Assembly (NCBI GenBank): GCA_001936135.1
Contig: CP012811.1
Coordinates: 1,054,001-1,118,000, forward strand
DNA: 64,000 nt
Direction: 5' to 3'
Origin: Saccharomycopsis fibuligera x Saccharomycopsis cf. fibuligera
Taxonomy: Eukaryota > Ascomycota > Saccharomycetes > Ascoideales > Saccharomycopsidaceae
The translations under genes were made by a program, and so were the position numbers. Positions 8,734 to 18,124 of this stretch are shown one piece after another. Each line of letters opens with the position of its first letter. The first letter of the stretch is position 1. Below the pieces are notes generated by a model, which was not told the DNA's origin, did no database searches, and saw nothing but the letters and a program-made list of their open reading frames with translations.

Positions 8734-9618
8734 TCACGACTGGTTATTGACATCCCTGCCAAGTCTATAATTTCCAATAGCCTTCCCCCAGTTTATCTTT
8801 GATCTGGTGACCGGAAGCTGTCTTCGCAAACTTTTAAAGTCAACCTCGTTCAACTTCAAAAACTTTCTATTCAACAGCTTCTCAAACTGCTCTTCGTTCT
8901 GCTTGATGGCCACAATCAACTCTTCCAAACTCCCCACCCCGGTCTCCTCGACCTTCTTGGACGTCTTCAATCTAACGTTTCCGTCTTCGTAGTAGTGAAT
9001 ATCAACATGCACATTCCCGGCCAAAGTGCCGTCCGCTTGGTTGTACTTGTAATGCGAGAGCCACTTGCCATTGATAAAGTTTGAAGGATTGTACTTTGTG
9101 TTGATGAACGTGATGATGAACTCGTCCTTGTTTTCGTCCGGCTGGATGATGTCGTAAGCGAGCTTTTTCTGCGATGCGTCGATTGGATAGTGCTCAGCTA
9201 CGTAGTTCTGCAACGACTTGGTCAACTTGCCAAACTCCTCCTCCTCATTTGCGCCATCTGAGCCGCCGTCGCCACTGCCATTGTCTTCAACATCAATGGC
9301 CTCATTCTCAAGAAACTTCACGTTAAACAACTTGTCCAACTGCGAGTCATAAAACTTTGAGCCTCTGGCGTTGTACTTGGAAATGATGCTCAATTTATCT
9401 GCATTCGGTAAGCTAATCAATTGGAAGTTTTCTGCATTGTCGCTGCTGCTGCTGCTGCTGCCATTCTCTGAGCTGACGGCGCTTTGCAAGGAAGCCTTGA
9501 TGGACTGTAACACTGATGAATCATTGAGGATGACGTTGAGGTCGTTTATGACATCTTTGATTTCTCCTGGTGCGGCATCTTGCAAGAATTCGTTTATGAT
9601 TTGATCACTTTCGGACAT
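8734..9618 (-). CDS. CAP1: F-actin capping protein alpha subunit
   Basis: 294 residues. This is the alpha subunit of the heterodimeric barbed-end capping protein of cortical actin patches. The family is recognised from FLQDAAPGEIKDVINDLNVIL near the N-terminus, NAENFQLISLPNADKLSIISKYN, the central FIITFINTKYNPSNFINGKWLSHYKYN strand region, VHVDIHYYEDGNVRLKTSKKVEE, and the C-terminal actin-binding tentacle (RSKINWGKAIGNYRLGRDVNN). A Ser run (about residues 53-59) and a Gly/Asp/Glu-rich insert are low-complexity additions. It converges on SFT1, with the same neighbour relation as in S. cerevisiae, and shares a 2-kb divergent upstream region with AUR1. Confidence 0.96.
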   Translation of the reverse strand: MSESDQIINEFLQDAAPGEIKDVINDLNVILNDSSVLQSIKASLQSAVSSENGSSSSSSDNAENFQLISLPNADKLSIISKYNARGSKFYDSQLDKLFNVKFLENEAIDVEDNGSGDGGSDGANEEEEFGKLTKSLQNYVAEHYPIDASQKKLAYDIIQPDENKDEFIITFINTKYNPSNFINGKWLSHYKYNQADGTLAGNVHVDIHYYEDGNVRLKTSKKVEETGVGSLEELIVAIKQNEEQFEKLLNRKFLKLNEVDFKSLRRQLPVTRSKINWGKAIGNYRLGRDVNNQS

Positions 9619-9840
9619 GCTGTTGTTGTTGGCCTATATTATCGTCTTTTGCGTTATGTTATTGTTATTATTATTATTAGTGGTAGTAGTAGCAGTAATA
9701 GTAGCAGTAGTAGTATGATAGTTGCAGCACCAGCCAGCTTGCACACACCCATCTATCGATCTATCTATCTATCTACCATAAAAAAATAGTAAATCAATTT
9801 TGGCAGCCAGCGACACTCCCACACACGTAGCTATTATTGT

Positions 9841-9846
9841 CACGTG
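9841..9846. promoter_or_regulatory. CACGTG E-box upstream of CAP1
   Basis: A perfect CACGTG palindrome 223 bp upstream of the CAP1 start. The bHLH factor that would use it (Cbf1 or another) cannot be told from sequence. Confidence 0.35.
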
Positions 9847-10355
9847 CCAGCCATCTCTCTCTGCCTTCATATAGATATATGCATGTATAAGCAGGTATCA
9901 TGCGAATATAACATACGCAGGTATGAAACTGCGCATTCCAATAGTTTTTTGGTTGGCTGGCAGCGCCAGTTTTTCTGTGTTGCTTCCAGGATACTACTAC
10001 CCACACGTAAACATGTACGTCACTTTCCAAAACCGGTACTAACTCAAAACAAAAAAAAAAAAAAAAAAAAAAAAAATAAAACAGAAAAGCAGAAAAGCAG
10101 AAAAGCCCGCCCCAAAAATGCCAGCTGGCATGCACGCCAGCCAGCCTGAATGCCCAAGTTAAGATCAATTTGGTTCCAAACCGCAGTGAGCGCTAACATC
10201 TGCTACACATCCGAGAAAACCTGCCAAAAAACAAAAAAGAAAAACACGATGCACTGTGCATTTATCCACCTTGGACCGCTTTGGGTCGCTGTGGGCAACA
10301 TTCGGACACAGGACCCAACAGGCCGCTGCATGGTTCTGGAGATTGTTCTTCAATA

Positions 10356-10374
10356 GGGGAGGGGGAGGGGGGGG
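10356..10374 (+). other. G-quadruplex-type motif
   Basis: Runs of 4, 5 and 8 G separated by single A bases form a 19-nt G-rich block in an AT-rich region. The eight-G run can supply two G-tracts, so four tracts of at least three G are available. Confidence 0.75.
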
Positions 10375-11691
10375 CATCGGAACGGTAACTTGAAGTAACT
10401 CTAAACTCAGGCAGGTTATTATTTTCTTATTCTTCTCAATGGTTGTTTTTGCTCCCACTCTGGTAACGCAACTGGCGGATGGCGGCCAAGCAGTATTGCT
10501 GTTGCTATAGACGTGACAAGTGCCAATACGAGGACTACGACTGACCATAATTATAATAACGACGGCAAATGCACATGCGTAAGGAACGGTTAGGGCTGTG
10601 TGTAATGGCCTAAAACGCCCTCCTGAGCACTGAGTGCACTAGTAAGTCGCTTTTAAAAACCGCTCGGATCGGCAGAGTTCCGATTCCATTCTGCTGCTTC
10701 TGCCGCGTAGCGTTATATTGGCTGCGCTTTTCTTTTCTTTTTCTTTTTTTTTTTTTTTTCTTTCTAATTCTTCCTTGTAGTATTTAATTTTTGCTTTTTT
10801 CCTTTTTCTCGCAGAGAATCAATCAATCAATCAATCAATCAATCGATTTCAGTTCGCTTCATTCACAATACAGCGTACTTTCTATACTACCGCTCTCTCA
10901 AACCCCCCTCCCTCCCTGCTTCCTTTCCATTTTTCCCTTTCTCTTCCGCTCCTGCCTTTTTGCAATTTTTTTTTCTTTTTTTTTTTTTTTTGGAATTCTC
11001 GGTCTTGTCAGTTTTCCTGTCTCTTCTTCTCTTCTGAGGCCCATAATCATCACAGCTGAAAACTAAGCTCCACCAGAGGTTCACTTGGTCAGTTGCTCAT
11101 ACACAGATAGCAATCCAGAAAAAAGTAACAACAGCAGACAAAGAGGAAAAAAAAAAAAAGACATTATTATTACTCTTTTGTTCCGTCCTACCTACTACTA
11201 CTATACTTGTTGTTGCCACTTCCGTGTGTGAACATACATTGTTTTGTTTTTTTTTCTGTTGCTTTACACTTATCAGTACGCATACTTGCAAATTCTAATT
11301 CTCAAAAGGCCACTCACTTAGCAATCAAGTGCTATAGCAGAAAACAGTACTTGCTATCTAGCTTTTTGCAGGCTATCAGACCACTACGAGACATCACTTA
11401 AAAGAAACCGTTTCATTACCGATATTTTGTTAGAAAGGAAAATTAAGAAAAAATAAAAAAAAAACAACAACAAAAAAAAACAAAATCACATTCAAACTAC
11501 GCGGTTTTTCCTTAGTTTTATTATCCCGCCTGCGCTTCACTGCCTCATCTCAAAACAAGCAATAGGAAAAAACAACAAAAAAAAAGTACACACAGTTCTT
11601 TGATTTTGCCTTTCTTTTTTGTTGTTGTTGTTTTGTCACAAATCTTGCATTATTCTAATACCAACACAACACTCTCAATATTCTTCCAAAA

Positions 11692-13182
11692 ATGTCGTTT
11701 GTTAAGAACAATTTCAAAAAATACTTTCTCTCTGAGAAGCCCATTGGGTCCACTGTTGCTGACATCAACTTGTCATTCAACGTTAAAGAATCAATCGAAA
11801 AGCTCAAAAATTACGAGTTCACCAAGTCAGAAATCCTCCACTATGGCTTTTTGTCATCAGTGTTTCTGTTTGCCTTTGTTATTGCTCAAGTCCACTTCTT
11901 GTTCAAATTAGCCGCCGCCGCCGTGTTTGTCGCCATCTTGCTAATGCCAATCACTTCACAATTCTTCCTCAATGCATTGCCAATTTTAGCATGGTTGGCC
12001 TTGTTTTTTGTCACTGGTAAAATCCCAGCTGATGTGAGACCTCCAATCTCTGTGCAAGTGTTGCCAGCCATTGAAACCATCTTTTACGGTGACAATTTGT
12101 CTGACGTGTTGGCCACTTCCACCGCCTCGGTGTTGGATATCTTGGCTTGGTTACCATACGGTATAATCCATTTTGCGTTGCCGTTCATCTTGGCTGGTCT
12201 CTTGTTCTTGTTTGGCCCTCCAACCTGTCTTCGTGCCTATGCGTTTGCCTTTGGCTACATGAACTTGTTTGGCGTGTTGACTCAAATCATGTTTCCTGCG
12301 GCTCCTCCATGGTACAAGATTTTGCACGGCTTGGATCCTGCTAATTACTCAATGGGCGGTTCTCCTGGTGGTTTGGGAAGAATTGATGTATTGTTTGGAT
12401 TTGATATGTATACCTCGACATTCACTAACGCTCCAGTGCCATTTGGCGCGTTCCCTTCATTACACTCTGGTTGTGCTACCATGGAAGCAATGTTTTTGAG
12501 TTACTTGTTCCCAAAAATGGCACCAGTTTGGTGGGGGTACACTTTCTGGTTATGGTGGTGCACAATGTACTTGACCCATCACTATTTTATCGACTTGATG
12601 GCTGGTGCAGCTTTAACTTATGCGGTGTACACATACACCAAATACAACCACTTGCCATTGATCGACACTGCAAAGTTTTGCCGTTGGTCATATCTCGAGA
12701 TTGAAAAGCCAGATATTGCCCAATTGGACCCATTGTTATCGTCCAGCTTTGCCTACGAATACGTTGACGACGTGGAAAACAACTATCACACCAGCAGCGT
12801 GGTCAATACCCCTAGAGAATACGCCAACGAAGAGTTTGAAATGAGCAGTCTTGTTTCCAGAAACTCGGTCTCTTCATCAAGACTCTCAATGAACCTCAGC
12901 TCCCCAAGAAGTAACAACAATGCCCGATTCAGTATGCCTGCGCCTTTGACTACTGAATTTGAAACTGGTGCAGCTGCCGACGATGCGTACTCGTCGCCAT
13001 TGTCGTCAACGTCTCCAGCAGTATCGATATTTGATGACGATCAAGGATCAATTAGCTCTTCCAAAACTTCAGTCGATATGAATTATGATCGTTTGCATGC
13101 TCAAAACTTGTTCAACGTGACAGGGACCAGCGGCGGCGCTTCGTCATCCAACAGTAAAGCAGGTTTCAACAAGAAGGATTGA
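11692..13182 (+). CDS. AUR1: Inositol phosphorylceramide synthase catalytic subunit Aur1
   Basis: 496 residues. Aur1 transfers phosphoinositol from phosphatidylinositol to ceramide in the Golgi, a step essential in fungi. It has several hydrophobic membrane segments (about 52-85, 90-108, 150-200, 265-315) and the lipid-phosphatase-type motifs FGAFPSLHSG (252-260) and THHYFIDLMAG (295-304), which hold the likely catalytic His258, His297 and Asp301. The start MSFVKNNFKKYFLSEKPIGSTVADINLSFNVKES matches family N-termini. The Ser/Asn-rich C-terminal tail (about 365-496) is longer than in S. cerevisiae and probably cytosolic or flexible. One in-frame CTG (codon 59) would be read as serine in the CUG clade. 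The next plus-strand gene is the ceramide synthase LAG1, one step earlier in the pathway. Confidence 0.97.
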   Translation: MSFVKNNFKKYFLSEKPIGSTVADINLSFNVKESIEKLKNYEFTKSEILHYGFLSSVFLFAFVIAQVHFLFKLAAAAVFVAILLMPITSQFFLNALPILAWLALFFVTGKIPADVRPPISVQVLPAIETIFYGDNLSDVLATSTASVLDILAWLPYGIIHFALPFILAGLLFLFGPPTCLRAYAFAFGYMNLFGVLTQIMFPAAPPWYKILHGLDPANYSMGGSPGGLGRIDVLFGFDMYTSTFTNAPVPFGAFPSLHSGCATMEAMFLSYLFPKMAPVWWGYTFWLWWCTMYLTHHYFIDLMAGAALTYAVYTYTKYNHLPLIDTAKFCRWSYLEIEKPDIAQLDPLLSSSFAYEYVDDVENNYHTSSVVNTPREYANEEFEMSSLVSRNSVSSSRLSMNLSSPRSNNNARFSMPAPLTTEFETGAAADDAYSSPLSSTSPAVSIFDDDQGSISSSKTSVDMNYDRLHAQNLFNVTGTSGGASSSNSKAGFNKKD

Positions 13183-14400
13183 TTATTAATGTGAATTACT
13201 TTTTGTTTGAAGAATTTTGATGTTATTTCAATGTTTACGAATATATTACGAACTTATGTGTCAATGGTGAGTTAGAAAATTGTTTAGAAAATTTAGTGCG
13301 TTTGCATTTGCGTTTGTTAATCTCTCTCTTTTTTTTTTTTTTATTATTATTATTCCTCGTTTAATATCTTTCTTTTATTTATCTTTTGTCTTTTTTGTTT
13401 TACACTTTTTACATTCTTTTTACGTTTTTATTTACTTTAGCATTTTTCGTTTGTTTTAGCTTTTCTCCCCCTTTTTTTTTTTTTTTTTTCTTTTCACTTC
13501 TTTTACCTTTTTATTCATGTTTTTGCTATTTCCAGTCTAGCATTTTCTTTTTGTCCAGATTTGCTGGTTTGCTGATTAATTTGATAGAGATTCAGCTCAG
13601 CTCGATCCAGTTCAGTTGTCGTTTCTTCTTCTTTATCTTCTTTTATCCTTGTTTTTAGTTTACTTAATCATTAATACTTAATTATATCTACTTTAGTAAT
13701 ACTACGACTTTGCCTAATAATTATTATGCTGATTATTATTTTTATTGTATTTTTTTCTTTTTTTTTTTTTTTTTTTTCTTTTCAGCTGCTTTGCTTCAAA
13801 GCACCATGCTTATTGTTATTTATTGTGACTTCATCAATGGGCAAACATTTTTTGCAACCGCGAATCACAACCTTTCAATAAAAGATCTTTGAATGTCGGT
13901 CAGGTCAACATGTTGACAATCACCGCCTATGAAAAAGTACTGCTTTACCAAACCATGCACTTTTGCAACCCTGGGTCTGTCAGCCGGCCAGTGTGCAGCA
14001 CAGTTCTCTCTACCATGCTGAACCCTGTAGTGAGTACACTCCCTACGTCAAATTATTGCACCCTTTGGACTTTTAAAATTTAGACTGATGAACTAAAAGA
14101 TCCTAGCAATGCCTCTATCTAGGGCGGGTGCTCGTTAGAGTGTCCACAGTGTGATGTTTTGGCAATCCGTAACACGCGATTATGAAGTCTGCATAGCCTT
14201 TTGTTTTTTTGTTTTTTTTGTTTTTAAGGACGTTTTTTTTTTTTTTTTTTTTTTTTTTGCAGACCCTGCAAGAAACACATCCATGTTCCACCAGTCCTAC
14301 GATATACTGCCACTAAGCGAGTGAACTGCTTGGGCACTACGGGACCGCCATTCATGTGTTGACGAAGAGCTGCTGGGAACATTGTAAGGTCTTTACACGC

Positions 14401-14440
14401 TTGGCCGTTGGCCGTTTTGGCCGTTGGCCGTTGGCCTTTG
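14401..14440 (+). repeat. TTGGCCG-type tandem repeats
   Basis: About five imperfect copies of a 7-bp TTGGCCG unit, broken by one TTTT insertion. Confidence 0.85.
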
Positions 14441-14888
14441 GTTGTTGTTTCTTTCTTCAAAAACGCATGGCGATCCATTCATTCTCTCTTGAGCTCTCAT
14501 CATGTCTGTCTGGCATGTTGTGTGTCGCTCCACTATTGAGGAATTGCCCTTCGCAGCTCGTAATCCGCTTTACAAAGGAAAGGGCACAGTTGCACTCCCG
14601 AGGGGGCCACGCAGCAGCCGCTGCAAGACACGCTCAGGTACAGCAAGCCCGCAGTATAAAGCATGGTAGGGCGCACGGATACTGAAAGTCGTAGTATCCC
14701 TATTGCTCAACGTGAGCTGAGAGCAGGCTGTAATGTACAAGTGGGCGGGTAATAGCTATGACTGGGAGTTGGATACCCAGTTGGGTTGGGGTGGCCAATA
14801 TGATGCAGTGTTGCTTATAACAAAGTCAGCGCACTCTGCCTGAATTAACAAAACCAAAACCGCTTGCACCGAGCCGGGCAGATGCAGA

Positions 14889-14982
14889 ACGCTGGAAGGC
14901 GGACGCTGGAAGGCGGAATTGAAATCCGTACACTCCGTCAATGAAAGACAAGCTGCGGATCAGCTGCGGATCAGCTGCGGAT
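14889..14982 (+). repeat. Two micro-duplications upstream of LAG1
   Basis: A 14-bp unit beginning ACGCTGG occurs twice head to tail (14889-14902, 14903-14916). 35 bp later an 11-bp unit AGCTGCGGATC occurs three times (14951-14982, the last copy nearly complete). Confidence 0.9.
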
Positions 14983-15050
14983 AGACGTGGCCAACGGCGA
15001 CGGTGGCTATGACCGTAGATAGATAAACTATAGGGCAGAAACAGCCTCAC

Positions 15051-15145
15051 GGCGGCGGCGGCAGCGGCAGCGGCAGCGGCGGCGATTAGCGACTAGCGAC
15101 TAGCGATTAGCGGTTGAGCTAGCTAGCTAGTTAGTGAGTGAGTGA
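15051..15145 (+). repeat. Cluster of GGC/CAG, GAYTAGC, TAGC and TGAG arrays
   Basis: Four different short tandem arrays follow one another: GGC/GGCAGC units (15051-15083), four 7-bp GAYTAGC units (15084-15111), TAGC units (about 15115-15130) and TGAG units (about 15134-15145). Each seems to grow out of the previous one by slippage. Confidence 0.9.
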
Positions 15146-16151
15146 GCGATCGAGTAAGAGATAGGAATCACCGCTAACTGCTGCTGTAGTATGAGCGCTA
15201 CGTAACAATAGCGGATCTCTCTGTCTTTTTTTTTTTTTTTTTTTTTTTTTTTTGTTGTCTCTTTTTTGGGCCTGCAATTGTGCTTCCCTTTTCCTCCTAA
15301 CTGCAATTCTCGGATTTTGTTCTTTTGTTCTTTGACTGTTGTCTTCTTCCTGTTCTTCCTGTTCTATTTCCTTATTGTGTATCGTTAAGCAAACACACTG
15401 GCCTTGATCACTCACCTTTGCCGAACCACGTTTATTGAGTTGCTTGCTTGCTTTATCTATCTACACTTCTCCAAAAACTGTAGCCGGATAGACTCCCTCA
15501 TTCCACTTTCAATTCCTTAACGTTTTCTAGACCAACCGTCCACTCACTCACTGCTATTCGCTCCTTTTGATTCTTTACTTCCGGTTTTTTTTTTTTTTTT
15601 TATTTTTCTTTATTTTTTTAATTCTTCTGCTTGCATTTTGTCCTTTCAAGCTCATACGCCTTCAGATATACATCTCCAGAATTGCCCCCATCTTTGCCGT
15701 TATCCTCACCAAATCTTAGTTTCACAACGTTCATCTTCCGGCAGGTTTCACTTCAATTCCCCTACATCATTACCTTATAACACGCTCAAGTAGTGTTACT
15801 ATTAATTAATCACACTGGTACTTTATCGCCAATTTATCAGTTCATAAATTTTTTACTTCACCTTATTGCCGATCGGCTGTCCTTTACCTAGTTCCTAAAT
15901 TGGTAGCTGCACTTTCCCGAAGCGCTGCTCTTTTTTTTTTTCTTTCCCTCTCTTACGTTTTAGTTTTCCGTCTCCAGGAAAGCAAAAGGGAAAAAAAAAA
16001 ATCTTTTTGATTCATCTTGCTCGCGATTTGTGTCTTCTCTCTAATTCATTTCAAGTCTTTTAGGATTTGAACTTCAACCCAACTTTCAATTCTACTTAAA
16101 TAACTTCGCTTCTAGGAGCTTGGCAGCAACATTATCTCAAATAATATCATC

Positions 16152-17432
16152 ATGCCACCTAAAGAATTTCTTACAACCCCCGATACCAACGATATCCGCA
16201 CTAGAAGACGTGGATCATCAGTGGGCAATATGAACAGCGTTGGTCAAAGCGGTCTTGGACTTTCCAGCACCATTTCCAGAGATGCAAAGCACCGCAGGTT
16301 AAAACGTATCAACCATTCCAAAGTTAAAAGCAAAACCGACCTTTTTTGGAAATTCTACTACAGTTACGTTGAGTTAAGTTTAAGAGTCACTTGGATGACG
16401 CCGTTAATTATTTTGCTTTTGGTTTACCTGACGTATTTCTTGAGTAACAATTATACTGACTCGAACCCGTTGCACATGTTTGTGGCCATATCTTACAAGA
16501 CTGACGAAATTGATGAAAATGGATACTTCATGTACGATAAAGGTCCTAAAGATTTTGCCTTTGTATTATTCTACATGATTTTCTTTACATTTTTCAGAGA
16601 ATTCGTCATGTCAGTTATGGTTAGACCATTAGCCGGAATCTTGCACATTACTAGAAAGGGCAAAGTTAAGAGATTTATGGAGCAATTCTACTCATTAGTG
16701 TATTATGGCCTTAGTTCTCCATTTGGTTTTTTTGTGATGATGAAGCTTCCAATTAAATGGTTTGACACTTACTACTTTTACGAGTCTTATCCACACAAGA
16801 CAATTTTCTTCTGGATGAAGGTTTTTTACTTGGGCCAAGCCGCATTTTGGACTCAACAGGCATCAGTGCTTGTTTTGCAATTGGAAAAACCAAGAAAAGA
16901 TTACAACGAGTTGGTTTTCCATCATATTGTTACCATGGCATTGATTTATTCTTCTTACACTTTTAACTTCACTTGGATTGGGATTGCTATCTACATTACT
17001 ATGGATGTATCTGATTTCTTTTTGTCATTATCCAAAATTCTCAATTATTTGGATTCCCCAGTAACCCCACCATTTTTCGGCCTATTCATCTTTGTATGGA
17101 TATATATGCGTCATTACATCAACTTGAAAATTTTGTGGTCAGTTTTAACTGAATTCAAAACCGTGGGTCCATATCAGTTGAATTTCAAAACTGGTCAATA
17201 TAAATGTTTTATTAGTGGCCCAATTGTTTTCACATTGCTTATGGCATTACAATTGGTGAACTTGTATTGGCTCTTTTTGATTTTTAGAATCTTGTACAAA
17301 TACATCATTAAAGGTGTTGCTCAAGATGAAAGAAGTGATGATGAAGACAGCGAAAATGAACTTGAACCAGAATATGAAGGCTATTCTACAGAGTCTGAAG
17401 AAGATGATAAAAAGTCAAAGAAGAAGAAATGA
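16152..17432 (+). CDS. LAG1: Ceramide synthase Lag1/Lac1 (TLC domain)
   Basis: 426 residues. It acylates sphingoid bases with fatty acyl-CoA to make (dihydro/phyto)ceramide in the ER. It has a basic Ser-rich cytosolic N-terminus, a first membrane segment near 80-98, then a TLC domain from about 175 to 395. The Lag1 motif is intact: the His pair at 257-258 (ELVFHHIVTMALIYSSYTFN) and the two Asp of MDVSDFF (285, 288), all needed for catalysis in the family. The tail is acidic with Ser in CK2-type context (DERSDDEDSEN) and ends SKKKK, a plausible KKXX ER-retrieval signal. By position it corresponds to both LAC1 and LAG1 of S. cerevisiae, which arose by genome duplication, so the symbol is nominal. 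Confidence 0.95.
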   Translation: MPPKEFLTTPDTNDIRTRRRGSSVGNMNSVGQSGLGLSSTISRDAKHRRLKRINHSKVKSKTDLFWKFYYSYVELSLRVTWMTPLIILLLVYLTYFLSNNYTDSNPLHMFVAISYKTDEIDENGYFMYDKGPKDFAFVLFYMIFFTFFREFVMSVMVRPLAGILHITRKGKVKRFMEQFYSLVYYGLSSPFGFFVMMKLPIKWFDTYYFYESYPHKTIFFWMKVFYLGQAAFWTQQASVLVLQLEKPRKDYNELVFHHIVTMALIYSSYTFNFTWIGIAIYITMDVSDFFLSLSKILNYLDSPVTPPFFGLFIFVWIYMRHYINLKILWSVLTEFKTVGPYQLNFKTGQYKCFISGPIVFTLLMALQLVNLYWLFLIFRILYKYIIKGVAQDERSDDEDSENELEPEYEGYSTESEEDDKKSKKKK

Positions 17433-17458
17433 CTTGAATGCTACAAAAAGAAAGCAAT

Positions 17459-17495
<37 letters not shown>

Positions 17496-18124
17496 AAAAA
17501 AATAAGAAAAAGAAATAGTAATTAAATAATAAAAAGTAATAATCGCCAAAGTGTTTACGATATCAATCGCAACACATCCCTTTTTTAGTTCCTTAATTAA
17601 TACCCTTTTGTAATTTATAGATTTTAATCCACTCCACATGCTAGCATCATGCTCCTAATAATATAACCTTGTTTACGAATAATCACTTGTAGAGTGTGTC
17701 AAAGCGTCAGAGTTTATCACATAGTCGTAACATATCCCAAAAACACGGGTCTCTCACATGTATTCTAGCACCGCTACCCGGCCTTACTCACTATGTCGCT
17801 GTTCGGATAACCCCCAAAATAGATTGATCGATCGATTGACCGCTGATCGGCGCTTATAAGCCCCCAGTATGGCTAATTAGCCAACTTGCCTTACCAGCAA
17901 GGCGCATCGCTCTGGCTGCGTAGTCATCTTCCTGGGAAACGCTAACTTGGGTGGGTCCTGCTTAGAATTCTAAGAATCGCCACTCTAACTGCCTCCGCCA
18001 ATATCAAACCATTATAATAGCCATCTTCAATTCTGTGATTCTGTACTTCATCACCATTACCACTAATAGAAGCTTTTATTCAGAAAGACAGGACATTGCT
18101 ATATCTTTCACCTCATATGCAAAT
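17433..18124. promoter_or_regulatory. LAG1 3' region and HSE1 promoter
   Basis: 692 bp. An A29 run (17465-17493) follows the LAG1 stop codon directly. The second half is less AT-rich and carries a GATCGATCGAT stretch near 17,825 and a short hairpin GCCTT/AAGGC near 17,890. I find no gene. Confidence 0.6.

Larger units (their letters stand above)
9619..11691. promoter_or_regulatory. 2.07-kb divergent upstream region CAP1/AUR1
   Basis: No convincing gene. It holds a (GATA/CTAT)-type microsatellite near 9,755, a CACGTG E-box at 9841-9846, an A26 run at 10051-10076, a TACTAAC word at about 10,037 without a matching coding exon, a G-quadruplex-type motif at 10356-10374, a GC-richer block at 10,480-10,720, an (AATC)n array near 10,820-10,845, and T/C- and A-rich stretches up to the AUR1 start. 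AUR1 probably has a long 5' leader or distant control sites. Confidence 0.6.
13183..16151. promoter_or_regulatory. 2.97-kb upstream region of LAG1
   Basis: No supported gene. The AUR1 3' side (13,183-13,900) is T-rich with runs of 14-20 T. From about 13,900 to 15,130 the DNA is clearly less AT-rich and full of short tandem duplications; runs of 26 T (14233-14258) and 28 T (15226-15253) interrupt it. From about 15,400 to the LAG1 ATG it is pyrimidine-rich on the coding strand, as is usual just upstream of yeast genes. A TATAAA at about 14,655 could start a transcript, but no coding potential follows. Confidence 0.6.

Noticed and set aside
9921-10083. GTATGA ... TACTAAC ... CAG arrangement upstream of AUR1/CAP1 as a possible non-coding intron
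   Set aside because: The donor is weak, the acceptor lies beyond an A26 run, and there is no coding or snoRNA content.
10118-10131. Perfect 14-bp palindromes at 10118-10131, 13904-13917 and 17961-17974
   Set aside because: A 64-kb sequence is expected to hold about four perfect 14-bp palindromes by chance (64,000 divided by 4 to the 7th), so three are not notable.
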